This document shows positions 16,986-28,900 of a stretch of DNA of 48,181 nt, in pieces. The position numbers and the translations under genes are program-made. Position 1 is the first letter of the stretch, and each line of letters starts with the position of its first letter. The notes below the pieces were generated by a model. That model was given only the letters and a program-made list of their open reading frames with translations. It searched no databases and was not told the origin of the DNA. Origin of the DNA: a virus; the IMG/VR virus record IMGVR_UViG_3300020580_000003, positions 1 through 48,181 of that record; one strand, written 5' to 3'.

Positions 16986-19832
16986 GTGAGCGAAAGTCAT
17001 ATCCAAGCATCATTTAATTCCGGTGAATGGAGCCCAAAGCTCTACGCCCGAGTTGACTTAGCCAAGTATAAATCTGGCGCAGCCAATCTCCAAAACTGGT
17101 TTGTCGACTACCGTGGCGGTGCATCGACCCGCACTGGAACTAAATACATCCTTCAATGCTTTAAGTCCGCAACAGCTGTTCGATTGATCCCTTTCCAGGC
17201 ATCCTTCACCGTTGGCTACGTACTCGAGTTTGGTGATCACTACGTTAGGTTCTTCTTCAACGGAGCGCCAGTTTTAGAAAACGCATTTACCATAACCGGC
17301 GCCTCTAAAGCTAATCCATGCGTAATCCAAGTCCCAGGCAATGCTTATGGCATTGGTGATTGGATATTCGTCACCGGCATAGTTGGTATGACCCAACTTA
17401 ATGGTCGCTATTTCCAAGTTACCAATGTAGTCGGCGCCGCAGTTACCTTAGCCAATCTTCAAGGCGTTGCTATCAATTCCCTTGCTTTTGGCACTTATAT
17501 CTCCGGTGGCACCGCTTCTCGTGTCTATACCATCACTTCTCCTTATCTCGCAGCTGATCTTGCTAAGATAAAATATGCCCAAAATGTTAGTCAGATGGTG
17601 CTCTGCCATCCATCTTACCAACCCTATATTCTAACTCTTGTAACCGCTGCTAATTGGACCTTACTTCCGATCGTTATTGGCACAACTGCTTCCCCTCCAG
17701 CTATATCCTCACTCACTTCTAGTGTAGGTGCCGGTACAAATAACGTTGGGTATTCCTACGTAGTTACAAGCATCGATGGTAATGGTCAAGAATCATCACC
17801 CAGCGTAGCTAGTGCTATAACTTCCTCCGACATGCGCACTACGGCTATGACAATTGCTGTTCAATGGGGTGCAGTTGCTGGAGCCGTAGCCTATAACGTT
17901 TATAAATCCGACGTAACCTATTTCAGTGTCGTCCCTGCGGGTCAGACCTATGGCTTTATTGGTTCATCAACTAGTACTCGACTTGATGATTCTAATATAA
18001 GTCCAGACTTCGCCCAAACCCCACCAATTGCCAAGAATCCATTCCAGGGCTCTGGAGTGGCATCTGTAGCCGTAACTTCCGCAGGCACGTATACAACTGT
18101 CCCTACAGCATCCTTAACTGGTGCATCGTCAACAATCGCTGGTTCTCTCGGCGTTACGCTCCAAGTTCAAGGCACACCAACCGTTGCAACTGGTGGAACT
18201 GGTTATGCCATAGGTCAAACAGTCGTATTCACCAACGGAGTTATTCTCACAGTTGCAACTATCGGCGCTGGCAACTCAGTTGCCTCCTGGCAACCAATTA
18301 CCTTCCCACCATCTAACGGTGGGGCAGTCACCGCAGGCACAACTCCATCAAATCCTGTAAGTCAGCTATCAACCTCAGGCTCAGGCACAGGCGTAACGGC
18401 TAATCTAACTTGGGGTGTCGGGCAAGTTTCTGTCCTGAACTCTGGTGCGGGGTATCTATCCGTTCCAAACGTTACCTTCTCTGCCGGTGCAGCTTCAGCA
18501 ACTGCCTCTCTTGGCGCTAGTTCAAATGGATTCCCTTCCGTTCCAGCATTCTTTCAACAACGCTTAATTCTTGCTGGACCCACTGCATCGCCGCAAACCT
18601 TTTATATGTCTCAACCCGGTGCGTATACCAATTTCAACGTAAGCTCTCCAGCACAGGCATCTGATTCCATTACCGCAACCTTAGTCTCAGGTCAGCTGAA
18701 CACGATTAAATCCATGGTCTCACAAACCACTGGTTTGCTTGTGCTAACTGATAGAGCTAGTTGGTTAATCAATGGCGGCTCTCCAGGTTCCGCTATAACC
18801 CCAACGGCCTTGGTTGCTAATGCCCAGAGCTTCAATGGCGTTAGCGATGTTCAACCAATCATCGCTAACTACGATGTCCTTTATGTCCAAGCCAAAGGTT
18901 CTATCGTTCGAGACTCTTCTTACAACATCTACGCCAATGTCTACACCGGTACAGACATCTCTATCCTCGCCTCCCATCTATTCTATGGCTTCAATATTAC
19001 CAATTGGGCTTGGGCGGAAGAACCGTTTAAAATGGTTTGGGGAGTGCGCAGTGACGGTGTGATGCTTACGCTGACATTTCTAAAGGAACAGGATTTCATC
19101 GGCTGGTCTCATAGCGTTACTCAAGGCACATTCCAATCCGTTGCGTCGGTTACTGAGCAAAATACTCCATCAGGTACAGTTGACGCAGTCTACACAACCG
19201 TTCAAAGGGTAGTGAATGGCAATACAGTTCAATACATCGAACGATTTGCGGAACGCATATTTCCCGCAGGAGTCAAAGACGCCTGGTGCGTGGATGCAGG
19301 GTTACAGTATGTTGGTCCTCCAGTTAGTACTTTCTCCGGAGCCGAACATCTGGCCGGTCTCACAGTCACTGGTCTAGCTGACGGTGTTATCATTCCAAGT
19401 TTCGTCATGCCCGTCTCAGGTATATTCACCCTGGGGGTACCTGCATCCAAGGTTACTGTGGGAATAGGTTACGTGTGTGATGGTCAAACCCTCGCCATTG
19501 ATCTTGGTGAACCAACAATTCAAGGTCGGGTGAAGAAGATTGAGAACATCGATATGAAGGTAGCAGAAACCCTTGGTCTTCAAGTTGGCTCCTCAACTAG
19601 CACCTTGGTGCCGATGAAGGATTTGATTCAAGGAAATGTTAGCTCAATGCTAACTGGGCAGCCAAGCCAAATAGTAACTGATCTCGTAACCGGTGATGCT
19701 AAGACAATCCTAGACCCAACCTATACTGTCCCGGGTCAAATAGCGTTTCGCCAATCCAACCCATACCCCGCCACTGTTCTTGGTGTGATTCTCAATGTGG
19801 TCGAGCACAATGAAAAGAGGACTGGAGCATGA
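16986..19832 (+). CDS. Tail tubular protein B-like nozzle protein
   Basis: 948 residues, GTG start with GAGGA upstream. The N-terminus (SFNSGEWSPKLYARVDLAKY, GGASTRTGTKYI) is the common opening of podovirus nozzle proteins. A fibronectin-III-like segment (about 235-330, ending in NVYKSDV and related strands) and a GxGY-type beta insertion (about 355-500) are inserted before the C-terminal beta-propeller-like part (FFQQRLILAGP onward, about 515-800). It forms the tail tube below the adaptor. Larger than T7 gp12 because of the inserts. Confidence 0.85.
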   Translation: MSESHIQASFNSGEWSPKLYARVDLAKYKSGAANLQNWFVDYRGGASTRTGTKYILQCFKSATAVRLIPFQASFTVGYVLEFGDHYVRFFFNGAPVLENAFTITGASKANPCVIQVPGNAYGIGDWIFVTGIVGMTQLNGRYFQVTNVVGAAVTLANLQGVAINSLAFGTYISGGTASRVYTITSPYLAADLAKIKYAQNVSQMVLCHPSYQPYILTLVTAANWTLLPIVIGTTASPPAISSLTSSVGAGTNNVGYSYVVTSIDGNGQESSPSVASAITSSDMRTTAMTIAVQWGAVAGAVAYNVYKSDVTYFSVVPAGQTYGFIGSSTSTRLDDSNISPDFAQTPPIAKNPFQGSGVASVAVTSAGTYTTVPTASLTGASSTIAGSLGVTLQVQGTPTVATGGTGYAIGQTVVFTNGVILTVATIGAGNSVASWQPITFPPSNGGAVTAGTTPSNPVSQLSTSGSGTGVTANLTWGVGQVSVLNSGAGYLSVPNVTFSAGAASATASLGASSNGFPSVPAFFQQRLILAGPTASPQTFYMSQPGAYTNFNVSSPAQASDSITATLVSGQLNTIKSMVSQTTGLLVLTDRASWLINGGSPGSAITPTALVANAQSFNGVSDVQPIIANYDVLYVQAKGSIVRDSSYNIYANVYTGTDISILASHLFYGFNITNWAWAEEPFKMVWGVRSDGVMLTLTFLKEQDFIGWSHSVTQGTFQSVASVTEQNTPSGTVDAVYTTVQRVVNGNTVQYIERFAERIFPAGVKDAWCVDAGLQYVGPPVSTFSGAEHLAGLTVTGLADGVIIPSFVMPVSGIFTLGVPASKVTVGIGYVCDGQTLAIDLGEPTIQGRVKKIENIDMKVAETLGLQVGSSTSTLVPMKDLIQGNVSSMLTGQPSQIVTDLVTGDAKTILDPTYTVPGQIAFRQSNPYPATVLGVILNVVEHNEKRTGA

Positions 19833-20245
19833 ATGTAGATGTGCAGTATGTTAGTCGAGAGAATCGAGCGAAGCTATTAGCCAACCTCGCGTTTGAAAGC
19901 CCTGAGGAGTATAAGATAGTTGAACAGTATATGACTAAGTCAGATTATATCATCGCGGGTAGCGTTGATGGAAATCTATGCTGCGTCCTTGGCGCAATTA
20001 GCGAGACGCTGATTTCTGAGAAAGCCTATATCTGGTTCCTTCACACAGCGGAGTTTGATCGATATAAGTTCGTCTTTGCGCGACGGAGTCGAGATATTAT
20101 TCAAACCCTCCGATCACACCATTCTATATTTGTCGGTCATTGTTTAAGAGATAGTAAGGTCGCACGCCGTTGGGTTAAGTGGCTTGGGGCTAGGTTCACC
20201 GGGGAAACTGGTGAGTTGGTTTCCTTTGAAATTGGGGCAGCGTAA
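19829..20245 (+). CDS. T7 gp13-like internal/assembly protein
   Basis: 138 residues resembling the acetyltransferase-like gp13 family (DUF2833): VLGAISETLISEKAYIWFLH (about 54-73), then IFVGHCLRDSKVARRWVKWL. In T7 this protein is required for assembly of the internal core. Overlaps the nozzle stop (ATGA) and the next start (TAATG), so it is translationally coupled on both sides. Confidence 0.75.
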   Translation: MNVDVQYVSRENRAKLLANLAFESPEEYKIVEQYMTKSDYIIAGSVDGNLCCVLGAISETLISEKAYIWFLHTAEFDRYKFVFARRSRDIIQTLRSHHSIFVGHCLRDSKVARRWVKWLGARFTGETGELVSFEIGAA

Positions 20246-20790
20246 TGGCCGGGCCGTTAGCGATAGCTGGATTAGGCGCCACACTTGTTGGCGGAATAAT
20301 GCAGGGCGCTGGAAAGAAGCAGGAAGCTGATGCCCAAGCGAGGATGTATAACTATCAGGCACAGGTAGCGCAGATTAACTCGTCGATCGATAAGCAGAAT
20401 GCAGATTACGCAATTAACAAAGGTGAGCAGCAGGCGACGATTGAGGGACTCAAGGCTGGTCAGGAAATGGGGAAGATTAAGGTTGCGCAGGCTGCGTCAG
20501 GGTTTGACGTTAACACTGGATCAAACCTAGAGGTTCAGAAATCCCAACGTCTAGTAACTGGGATTGATTTGGAACAAATTCGTGCTAACGCGTCGAAGAC
20601 GGCCTATGACTATAACGTCAAGTCGGTGATGGATGTTAACCAAGCTGGGCTGGATGTGATGGCATCAGAGAACGCTAGTCAGGCTGGTAGTATAGAAATG
20701 ATGTCCAGCTTAGTTTCCACCGCTGGCTCAGTGGCGAGTAAGTGGTCGCAAGCTTCGCAGAGCGGTGTGTTTAACTCGATGGGGACTTAA
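20245..20790 (+). CDS. T7 gp14-like internal virion protein
   Basis: 181 residues: hydrophobic Gly/Ala N-terminus (about 1-25), then a long helical Gln/Ala-rich body with AQAASGFDVNTGSNLEVQKS (about 88-107). This matches the gp14-type ejection protein that forms the outer-membrane part of the DNA channel. Order gp13-, gp14-, transglycosylase protein, giant protein follows T7. Confidence 0.8.
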   Translation: MAGPLAIAGLGATLVGGIMQGAGKKQEADAQARMYNYQAQVAQINSSIDKQNADYAINKGEQQATIEGLKAGQEMGKIKVAQAASGFDVNTGSNLEVQKSQRLVTGIDLEQIRANASKTAYDYNVKSVMDVNQAGLDVMASENASQAGSIEMMSSLVSTAGSVASKWSQASQSGVFNSMGT

Positions 20791-20793
20791 CTA

Positions 20794-22914
20794 ATGCCTC
20801 AGGTTCCTTATAGCGGTGTACCTGATGTGGCTCCGCAGGATGATCCGCTTCCGCGGTATTCTGCTGACACTCCCATTGCGGCCTTTGGTGGAGCAACTGC
20901 GCACGCGTTAACTGAACTTGGTGGGAGCTTTAGTAAGGATGGTGAGGAGCTATGGCAGCGCGCTGATGCAATGCAGCAGCTTAAGAACTCTAGCGCAGCC
21001 AATGAGGCCGCAGCCAACTATCAGGAGCAGGCAGGTAAGCTTCATGCGGATTTTAGCGCGCTGCAAGGGAAGGACGCAGTTGAAGCCTATCCAAACTATA
21101 TTGCCAATCTAAAGCAGGCCCGTAAATCCATTGGAGATGGCTTAGACAATCCCATTGCGCAGAAGCTGTATGAAAACGAGAGCCTTAGTATTCAGGGGCG
21201 AACGATCTTCAACGGCGCTGGGCACGCGGCCAGTGAAAATAAGGCCTATTCCATCGGTGCCTCAGCGGCTAGGGTTCAATCCGCATACAACGCCGCCCTT
21301 GTCGACCCAACGGATGAAAAAGGATTTCAGGAACACTTAGCCACAACCATTGCTAATACCCGATCCCAATGGCAACAGAAGGGTGCGGATCAAGACACAA
21401 TCGACAACGCAGTGCACAAAGCTACCTCCGATCTATATTACGCTCGCATCACTGGCCTAGCTCGCCAACAACCCTTTGCCGCGAGCAAGATGCTCGACCA
21501 AGCAACCAAAGATGGAAAGATCAATGGAGAAGACATTGGCCGACTCACCGCAATCGTACGTGACGCGACGCACACGGTTGGAGCGAGAAATATATCATCT
21601 GAGGTCATGTCTGGAAGCGATCTCAGCTGGGGATCAAAACCTGTATCAATGCCACAGGCTAAGCTTGCTATTGGCACTTTTGAATCCGGAAATAATTACC
21701 AGTCAATTGGAGTGCAGACTGATCACGGACGCGCCCTCGGTCGATACCAAGTGATGGAGGAATTCCTTCCCGACTTCCTCAAGCAAGCTGGGATGCCAGC
21801 GATGTCTACGCAGGACTTCCTAAAGTCTCCCAGTGCGCAGGATAAGTTATTTGAGAGTGTGTTTGGCAAGTATATGCAAGATGGCGGATCGTTTAACGAA
21901 GCCGCCTCAAAGTGGTTCTCAGGCAAACCCATAGCTCAAGCGGGTAATGCTAAGGATGCTAATAGTACAACTGTACCGAGATATCTGCGGAATACCAACG
22001 CAATCCTTGCCCGCAACGCTGGGCTACAAGATCAGATCGCGGCGGGTCGAACTAGAGCCGATCAACTTTCACCGAATGATCCGCTGATGGCTGATTACGC
22101 TGAACAACGTATCATCACCGATCACAACCAAACCATTGCCGCCAAACGCGACGACGACTATCGCAATCGCCAAACGGTTGAGGGTGCGTTGATGGGTGGG
22201 CAAAGCGGCAAGCTTCCAACCTCTGTCGAAGACCTCAAGGCCGCTGGTCCAGATGTCGAAGCCGCCTGGCAAAAGTTGGTTCAACAGTCGCCAAGTGATG
22301 CGCGGCGATATATGGGAGTAATGGCAAGGAATGCCAAAGGTGACACAGCTTGGACCCAAGAGAATCTGACTGAATACCAGCGGCTTAAGGGTATGGCCCA
22401 ATCTGACCCAGCGCAGTTTCTCGACACAGATGTGATTGGTGCCAACTTACCAATTAGTGCCAGGAAGGAGTTGGTTAATCTTCAAATCGCCAAGAAGTCT
22501 AACGCAGAAGCTGACCCACGGATTATGTACGCATTACAAATACTCCGTCCAACTATGGATCAGGCCAACATCACCCGCAAAGCCGACGCTGATGGCTATG
22601 ATAAGTTCGTTGGTGGATTGCAAAGTGCGATGGATACCTACGCACGGGACAACAAGAAACCAGCGGACGCCAAAGCCATCCAAGAAATTGGGCAGCGCCT
22701 GCTCCAAACCCGTGCTGGAACTGGGTGGTTTGGATCGAACGTTGGTGCGCAGCGGGTGTTTGAAGTCAGCGTCCCCGACAAACACCGCAACGCAATCATT
22801 CAGCAAGTTCAAGAGGAAAAGGGCGTGGTCCCAACCGATGACATGATCCAGCGCATCTATGCTCGCCAAGTTTATAACGATTTATTTGCCAAACGAGCCA
22901 AAGCCAATGAGTGA
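20794..22914 (+). CDS. Internal virion protein with lytic transglycosylase domain
   Basis: 706 residues. Helical N-terminal 280 residues, then a transglycosylase-like domain: IGTFESGNNY with the likely catalytic Glu at 297, ALGRYQVM (about 317-324), and conserved FLKSPSAQDKLFE. The rest is helical. It would be ejected with the DNA and open the peptidoglycan. In T7 this activity is in gp16; here it is in the equivalent of gp15. Confidence 0.82.
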   Translation: MPQVPYSGVPDVAPQDDPLPRYSADTPIAAFGGATAHALTELGGSFSKDGEELWQRADAMQQLKNSSAANEAAANYQEQAGKLHADFSALQGKDAVEAYPNYIANLKQARKSIGDGLDNPIAQKLYENESLSIQGRTIFNGAGHAASENKAYSIGASAARVQSAYNAALVDPTDEKGFQEHLATTIANTRSQWQQKGADQDTIDNAVHKATSDLYYARITGLARQQPFAASKMLDQATKDGKINGEDIGRLTAIVRDATHTVGARNISSEVMSGSDLSWGSKPVSMPQAKLAIGTFESGNNYQSIGVQTDHGRALGRYQVMEEFLPDFLKQAGMPAMSTQDFLKSPSAQDKLFESVFGKYMQDGGSFNEAASKWFSGKPIAQAGNAKDANSTTVPRYLRNTNAILARNAGLQDQIAAGRTRADQLSPNDPLMADYAEQRIITDHNQTIAAKRDDDYRNRQTVEGALMGGQSGKLPTSVEDLKAAGPDVEAAWQKLVQQSPSDARRYMGVMARNAKGDTAWTQENLTEYQRLKGMAQSDPAQFLDTDVIGANLPISARKELVNLQIAKKSNAEADPRIMYALQILRPTMDQANITRKADADGYDKFVGGLQSAMDTYARDNKKPADAKAIQEIGQRLLQTRAGTGWFGSNVGAQRVFEVSVPDKHRNAIIQQVQEEKGVVPTDDMIQRIYARQVYNDLFAKRAKANE

Positions 22915-25900
22915 CACTGATGTCAATACGGATTATTCTAATGTCATTCACGGAATGTTCGGCACTGAGTCTGCTGGGAATGTTGCGGCTAACATCGACA
23001 TCAACCCTGATGACTCCGCTAGGGCCTATGCGTTAGAAAAAGCCACTGGCGTTCCAGCCTCAATCATCGCTGGCGATCTCCCAACCTTTGAACGTAATAC
23101 CAAAGCTACAGTGGCGAATACCATTGTCAGCAACAACATGTATATTAATGACTTTGTGCAACGGCATCCGCTGAATAGCCAAATCTTCAACGACTCCTAT
23201 GGTCAACTCGATACGTTGAGCGATGGCCTCGCAGGCTTGGGTAAATCATTCCGCGAAGGTTTTGGCGACCAGCCACTCAACACTAAGAAATTCTACACCG
23301 GCTTCGGCTCAGATGAAGAGTTCGCCAAGACCTTAGACATGACCGGAGGCAACCACCTAGCCACCGCTGCCTATGGTGTGCTTGGCCAAGGGATTGGCCT
23401 TGCCGAGGTTGGCTTCGAGGGTCTATCCCGTTCCATCTCCGGGGCAATTCACGCTAGTCACGATGTGCTGGAGAAGGTTGGTGGGAAGCAGTTAGCTGAC
23501 GATGTCGCCGGTATGGTCGAATACTCCATGGTGCGGGGTGATATTGGTGTCAAGGCTGGAGGTGGTGGCGCAGAAGGTCCGATGAATGTACTAGCCAAGG
23601 TCAAGCCTTGGCTTTATAGCGATAAGCTCCCTCCAGCAGGCATCCACCCCGAGATTGATAAGGTTAAGACTGAGGCCAATCAATCGGCACTTGAGTTGTT
23701 GGATCAGAAGGTAACTGAGGCTCAGGGAGTCCCCGGTCGTGAGCGCGCACCAGAACTCCTCCGTGACTTCGTCAATCAGCACACCCAAGACGCAACAATG
23801 GGGATCAGTGGTGAAGCGGTTATTAAGCTTTATGGGGATAAGCTTCCTAGTGCTGACGATGGGATTCTTGGTTGGGTGCCGAATCTCAAAGAACAGCTTG
23901 ATGTGGCTCGTGAAACCGGAGCCGATATCACCGTGCCGATGGCGGATTGGATTACGAAGGTTGATCCGGAGGTTCACAAGGCGCTGCATGATGATTTGAG
24001 GGTTGTGCAAGGTGGGATCACCACCCGCGAAGCAACTGAACTCGCTGCGCAGCCACCGCCAATCCCCACGGTTGACGAAACTATCCCAGTGGTGCGCGCT
24101 GCGGGTGGCTATGAGCCTATGTTTGCCCTTGGAGACCGTAAGCTTACCATTCAAAGAATGATCGATAAAGATCGAATGAAGAATACTGAACGTAACGCAC
24201 AAATAAACTGGGAGATTGGTGAGCCTGGAGCCAGATGGAGCGAATTAAGTTCAGAAGAACAACAAGCTGCTACTGCGAAAGAATATGATAGATTACAAGA
24301 AGTGTGGGCTAATTTTCATGACTTTGATCTGATAAATGAAAAAGGCGAAAGCGTTGGCACCCTCAATCTCAGCGAACAAAAGGGTGGCAAAGACCTTTAC
24401 GTTGAGATGATCAACGGCCTTGGGGAATATTACAACCCAAATCATTTTGGCCCTGCGCTAATGCGCGATCTAAAAGCCCAGATCAAAGCCGAGTTCCCCA
24501 ACGCTGAGTACCTAACCGGTCATCGAGTCTCTGGGGCTCGTGAGAAGGCTGGAAAGGAGATGACTTCCTTAGCACAGGTGCGGATTAAACTAGCCGAAGC
24601 CGACACCGATCCAGCCATCATCCACAACCAAATGTCAGACCTAGTCGGCGGTGCTTGGCTAGAAACCTACCCTGGGGTTGAAGCTTACCTCAAGCCTACG
24701 GAGTTATTCAATGCCAAAGAAGCCGATATATCATCCGCTGTTGATGCGGAGCTTGCTCGTTTGCTTCCTAACCGCAGCTTTATATCTGCCCCTGTCGGTG
24801 ACATTCGACGGCCTGTAGTCAACGTTAATCCTCAAGGATTCTTCCAAGCATATCCAGGTAAGCTTCCTGTTATTGCTTACTCTCTTAATGCAGATTCGCC
24901 GCTTGGTGTAGCGCGACATGAGTCAATTCACGCACTTCGTCAGATGGGACTATTCCATCCAGCGGAATGGAGAGCCCTAGAAAAAGCTGCGGTGGATGAG
25001 AAATGGTTGCAGAAGTATGGGATTGAGGGTCGGTATTCAACCTTGCCTAGGGGCAAACAGTTAGAAGAAGGTATTGCCGAGGCCTTCCGTCACTGGATGC
25101 GGGAGAAGTCCTTGCGTGAAGGCACTCCTCGCACCCTTGTTGATCAGATATTCGAAAAGCTAGAGAACTTCCTAGCATCGATTAAAGAGGCGATTGGGAA
25201 GGTGCTTGGTAGGGAACCAACCTTTGATGATCTCTTCAGCCGCATCGACCGCGGGGAGATTGCGGAACGTGGTGGACATGCACAAGTTGGGGAGCCACCT
25301 TCCTTTGCTCAAGCTCCAGATGACTATTATATCAAAGGTAAACCCCCTGAACCTGCTAATACCAATGTATCTCAGGCTCAAGTTAAAGCCATGCTTCCTG
25401 AGCCATTGTCTCGTCGAGAACGTGACTGGCAGAACTATGGCAAACACATGTCTCCGGATGACGTGCTTGGTTCTGAAGTGGTTTGGTCTGCGGCTGCTTT
25501 AGGTCAGGAGTCAGGGCTTGGTAGAGCGGAGGAATTTGCAGCCGCAGCAAATGATCTATGGAAACGTATGGGAGCAAATAGATACATAACTCCTGAGTTG
25601 GCTGAGCGATATATGCGTGTGGAGGAGGCTAAAGCTAAGGGTATTGGTCCTGCGCCATCCTTTGCTGAGCCACCTTTAGAAAAGGGAACCGGTACCGAAG
25701 TCCTCCCACCATTCCGCGCCGCTAAAGACATCGGGATGACGGTTAAGGACTACAACAATTACATGAAGCTGATTGAGGCGAGGCAAAAGGCTGACCTTGC
25801 CCAATCCTCTCGTCGAGTCTTAGCCGAGCAAACCAAACGTCAAACAGCGGAATGGAAAGCTAACGCTGAAGCTATGCGGCTCGATGTCGTCAAGGACCTA

Positions 25901-28900
25901 AACGCACGGCCAGATATCGCCGCAGACAAATTCTTAGCCAACGCCGAACTCCATGGAGCAAAACTTGAGAACAGCTATAAGCTCGACCGAGAGTCGATGA
26001 CCAAAGAGCAAGCCGCAGTGCTCCCCAACGAATACCTCACTGGTCGGATGGGGGTTAAGGCCGATGACGTTGCCCATCTCTTTGGCTATCCAACCGGCGA
26101 CAGCATGATCGCTGGCCTTGCTCGCCTGAATGAAACCCGCAAAGCAACCGGCCTTGGCCGTGATCGCTTTATGCGCCACCTAATCGATGTCGAAATCGCG
26201 CGACGTATGGAGGTTGAACATGGATTTCTGGAGAAGAATATCCTTGAAGAGGCAAAGGATCAGATACTCAGTAATAATCAACTGGACCTACTACACCAAG
26301 AGACTTACCATCTGGCGAGATTGGCTGGTACGTCGTTTGGGGAGATAACTCGAGATCAGTTGGTTACCCAAGCTAAAGCCAAGTTTGATGCGTTGCCAAT
26401 GCGAGCTATCGATAGCGAGAAGTGGTTCAAGGAAGCTGGAAAGCATGGGAAGAATGCGGAATCATCTTTACTCGCAGGCAAACCCGCTGATGCCTTCCGT
26501 GCCAAGCAAGCGCAGTACTTCAACACTATCTACGCCCAGATGGCCAAAGAGGTTGAGAAGCAACGGACCAAACTCGATAAGGCCGCAAAGCCATTCCGCA
26601 AGACTGATGTCAAGGGTGTCGAGCCCGAATATCTAAACCACATCCAAAACCTCCTCGCACAAATGGGGTATAAAGTTGGCCGATCATTGGAGAATATCGA
26701 AGAGAACCTCACCCGGCGCCAAGCGACCTTGGAGGAATTCGCCGATGGCAAGCTATCTGAGAGCTTTGGCTATCGTGATATTCCTATTGCTGATGTTATT
26801 GTGGATGGTAAACTCACCGCTGTGGACGACCTTACCACACATGATTTTCTTGGCGCAAAACAGACCGTAGATGCGTTGATTAAGAACGCAAGGGATGAGC
26901 AGAAGATTATCCGCGCTGGTGAGGCAGCGGATCGGGCAGCGGTTCTAACCGAGATGCGGGATCATATCGAACGGTTTCCACTCCAACCCATGAACGCAAC
27001 CAAGACTCGGTGGGATAAGCTTAAGGACCTACCTAAAACATTCCTCGCATCCGTCACCAATATGGAAACCTTCCTTAATCGTATGGGAGATCGCGATCCG
27101 CAATCGGTCTTTAATAAATACATTACCTATCCCGCCGCAGCTGCCGCGAATCGCAAATCTGCTCTCCAACGTGAGTACGCGCGGAAGTATCAAGCCATCG
27201 GAGAGATCGAAGACAAGGACAAGAAGATCGTTGCGCCATTCAACGATCCCACTACTGGCCGACCGTTCATTAACTTCACTCGTGGAAACGTTGCCACGAT
27301 GCTTCAAAACGCTGGCAACCGATCCAATTGGGAAGTCTTAGCCAAGGGCTACGGTGCAGATCCTATTGCGCTAATGGATTGGCTCGTGGCAAATACAAAA
27401 AAGACCGATTGGGAACGCGCACAGAAACTGGGCAAGGACGTGTTCAATGGACTCGTCAAACTAGCGGATCAGGAATATGAGCATATCCACGGAATCACGA
27501 TCGATAAAATCCCGCTCGAACCCATCAACAATATACACGGTAATTATGAAGGATGGTACCACCCTCTTATCAAGCACCCAGACATCGAAGGAAAATCTCC
27601 TATCCGCGATGGAGCCTATGATGACGGCGATTTTGGACATATCACAACTTCTAACGGCTACACCAGAAAGCGCAGCGGGGCAGCGTATCCATTAGACCTT
27701 AACCCGGATATGACGCCAGTGCGCATTGGACAGATGATCCATGATATTAGCTTTCGGTCGTTTGTACTTGAGACTCAGAAGCTATTTAAAGACCCGGGAC
27801 TGTCGAACACAATCACTGGCCACTACGGTGCGGAATACAACGGTCGCAACTTTCTAATCCCTTGGCTCAAAGACATTGCTGGACAAGAGTCTATTCCATC
27901 CCGCGCTGCTGCTAAAGGGAGGCAGATATCTGAGTTCCTACGGCAGAACGTTATCTCCACCTACATCGGCTTCAACCCTTTCACCGCCTTTAAGCACGGC
28001 CCAACTGCCCTAGTCATGTCCTCTAAGCAAGTTGGACCGATGAACTTCCTGCGCGCAACGCAAGACCTTTATGCTCGATCACCATCATTAACTCAAGCCA
28101 ACCATGAATTTGTAATGCAATGGAGTGAGGAACTCCAGCGTCGTGAACGCCATTGGCAAGACACTATCTTCGGTGCGCACTCAGAGATCGAAGGTGCCAA
28201 AGGCATACGAGAAAACATAATCCAAAGCGGTAGTTGGCTAGTGGCTAAGTCCGATATGTTCTCCGCTAAACCAACTTGGCTCGCAGCTTACCGATCCGCA
28301 CAAGAGGAAGGACTAAATCATGGCGAGCGAATCGACCAAGCCGATGCTGCTGTTCGACTTGCCCACGGCTCTACAGCAGTCACAAACCAACCCGGACTTG
28401 TGCGTGGAGGTGGTGCTTTACATGCATGGCTCACGTCAGTCTATGGCTTTTTTGGTACGGTCATGCAGCGACGCATTGAACTTGCCCAAGACATTCACGA
28501 CACCTGGGGACTAGCTAAGCAAGGGCAGATATCCGCCATGGCGAAGAATCTCCCTGGCATTGCAGGGGATGTATTTGCCTATGTTATCTGGCCGACATTG
28601 GTTGAGGAATGGGTGACTGGTCTAACGACTGATGACAAACGAGGATGGCTCGAACATGCCGCAACCGCCAGCCTTCTTGGCCTTAGTTCCTCGGTTTTGT
28701 ATCTTCGTGATGTTGTGCATGGGATTCTTAGTGGTCAGGATGTGGGTGTGGGACTTATCTCCTCACCTCTCCACGACGTTGTCAAAGCCGCAAAGGACCT
28801 TGGTCGTAAGGACGCATTTACCAAGGCCAGAATGGGTAAGACCATGGGGGACACTCTCACCGCATTCGGACATGGAACCGGAATGGCGCCTAAGACAATA

